The notes beneath the pieces are model-generated. The model had not been told where the DNA came from. It did no database searches and worked only from the letters and a program-made list of their open reading frames with translations. 64,000 nucleotides of DNA from Burkholderia anthina. Its GTDB lineage: Bacteria > Pseudomonadota > Gammaproteobacteria > Burkholderiales > Burkholderiaceae. This document shows, one piece after another, positions 63,236-64,000 of the stretch; within the stretch, counting starts at the first letter, position 1; each line of letters begins with the position of its first letter. A program made the translations under genes and the position numbers. The stretch is taken from assembly GCF_001547525.1 (NCBI RefSeq), contig NZ_LNJP01000003.1:992001-1056000 (forward strand). Direction: 5' to 3'.

Positions 63236-64000
63236 ATGTTCCTTTCCGTTGCCTCACCGCTCGCCCGCAATCTTGCTTCGATCGTTTCGATCGCGGTATT
63301 TGCCGGCGCCACGTTCGGCGGCACGGCATCGGCCGAGCCGCTGCGCACGGGCTCCGATATCGCCGGCGCGTCGCTCGTGCCGCTCGGCACGCTGCCGCAC
63401 TCGCCTGAAAGCGGTGCGCTCGATCCGTTCTGCACGCAATATCGCGCGAAAACGACCACGGCCGCCGGCCGCGAAGTCGCGCAGCGCGACTGGATCGTGA
63501 CGTCCGAGGCACCGCTCGGGCGCTACACGGTCGTGACCTTCGCAAGCGGATTCAACGCCGGCACGAGCGCGATCTGCTTCGCGCGCAACGGCAATATCGG
63601 CGTCTTCGACGGCACGACGCTCGTCGCGCTCGGCTACACCGCGCGCAAGGCCGGCTGGCAACTCGGCTCGGTCGATCGTCTGGAAAACGGCGCGCTGCTC
63701 GTCTGGGGCGGCGACGGCCCCGGCGCGCCCGTCGGCGAGTTGCACGCGGAAAGCGGCGGCCTGCGGCTGACCCGCGTCGCCGCCGAAAGTACGCACTGCA
63801 ACGGCCGCGCGGTCGTGCCGAACGTGTATGGCAAGCCGCTCGACGCGGCACGCAAGATGCTGATCGCGCATGGCTGGCAGCCGCTGCGTCCGCGCGAAAA
63901 GCCGGATGCGGCGGATGGCGCTGCAACGCTCGCGAAGCACGGCATCGTCGAAGCCGAAGCGTGCTCGGGCACCGGCGTCGGGTATTGCGCGCTGCGCTAC
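63236..64000 (+). CDS. Exported protein with PASTA-like segment (3'-truncated by window edge)
   Basis: First 255 residues of an exported protein with signal peptide (to about ASA). A middle beta-rich region (TVVTFASGFNAGTSAICFARNGNIGVFDGTTLVALGY) is followed by VVPNVYGKPLDAARKMLIAHGWQPLRP, which resembles a PASTA repeat. Cys pairs (FCTQY, ICFAR, CNGR, CSGTGVGYC) suggest disulfides in the periplasm. Family not recognised; incomplete. Confidence 0.7.
   Translation, partial: MFLSVASPLARNLASIVSIAVFAGATFGGTASAEPLRTGSDIAGASLVPLGTLPHSPESGALDPFCTQYRAKTTTAAGREVAQRDWIVTSEAPLGRYTVVTFASGFNAGTSAICFARNGNIGVFDGTTLVALGYTARKAGWQLGSVDRLENGALLVWGGDGPGAPVGELHAESGGLRLTRVAAESTHCNGRAVVPNVYGKPLDAARKMLIAHGWQPLRPREKPDAADGAATLAKHGIVEAEACSGTGVGYCALRY

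Noticed and set aside
1..64000. CRISPR array, tRNA, rRNA or intact insertion sequence
   Set aside because: No regularly spaced repeats, no cloverleaf or rRNA-like segment, and only decayed transposase fragments were found.

Overview
This is a high-GC, gene-dense window from a beta-proteobacterium of the Burkholderiaceae, most likely Burkholderia. The basis is the gene content (PAAR protein, IrlR/CopR-type metal regulators, DmeRF, DUF3422, DUF2322, CynTSR and OXA-type class D beta-lactamase in one chromosomal setting) and the strongly GC-biased third codon positions. No rRNA, tRNA or CRISPR array is visible.

Layout. 1-2531: tail of an unknown gene, a PAAR spike-tip protein with a TrfB/KorA-like DNA-binding partner, and a cysteine desulfurase fused to a DUF442 phosphatase-like domain. 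2629-7769: exported proteins (EF-hand-like protein, S10 serine carboxypeptidase lipoprotein, ExeM/NucH nuclease). 7997-16100: a copper operon on the minus strand (membrane/His-rich protein, small exported protein, TolC-type channel, multicopper oxidase, CusF-like protein, CopC, CopD) divergent from a CopRS-type two-component system; a decayed TnpB element splits copC from copD. 16118-20268: MFS transporter, DUF1289 protein, DmeF/DmeR nickel-cobalt efflux module with tandem operators, and a CaCA-family exchanger behind a yybP-ykoY manganese riboswitch. 20363-27237: a second copper/silver system, CusCBA with CusF and a small exported Met-rich protein. Together 8-27 kb forms a metal-homeostasis island for Cu/Ag, Ni/Co and probably Mn.

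27325-43836 is ordinary accessory chromosome: GST/HxlR, an XAC2610-like exported protein, a LuxR regulator, Tam/LysR, GNAT, the cyanate operon cynTS with divergent cynR, DUF3422/LysR, an unrecognised two-gene unit (39683-40791), a class D beta-lactamase coupled to an acyltransferase, and a methyltransferase carrying a nonsense codon. 44336-60754 holds pyruvate oxidase (PoxB) followed by a signalling-rich stretch: two very large hybrid histidine kinases flanking a NarL-type regulator (one kinase has an intact receiver and HPt, the other has receivers without the phospho-acceptor Asp), three lipoproteins (five-repeat lipoprotein, CsgG-like, Sel1 with an aromatic tail), and a divergent operon of BetR-HTH/receiver protein, exported SUOX-fold protein and hybrid kinase. 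60821-64000 has YjbQ, thioredoxin-like, flavin reductase-like, an MFS remnant, DUF2322 and a truncated exported protein.

The least explained parts are the 46-61 kb phosphorelay/lipoprotein region, the desulfurase-DUF442 fusion, the different copper sites of the three CusF domains, and the 39.7-40.8 kb gene pair. All functional statements come from reading the sequence and from known families; no database search was run.
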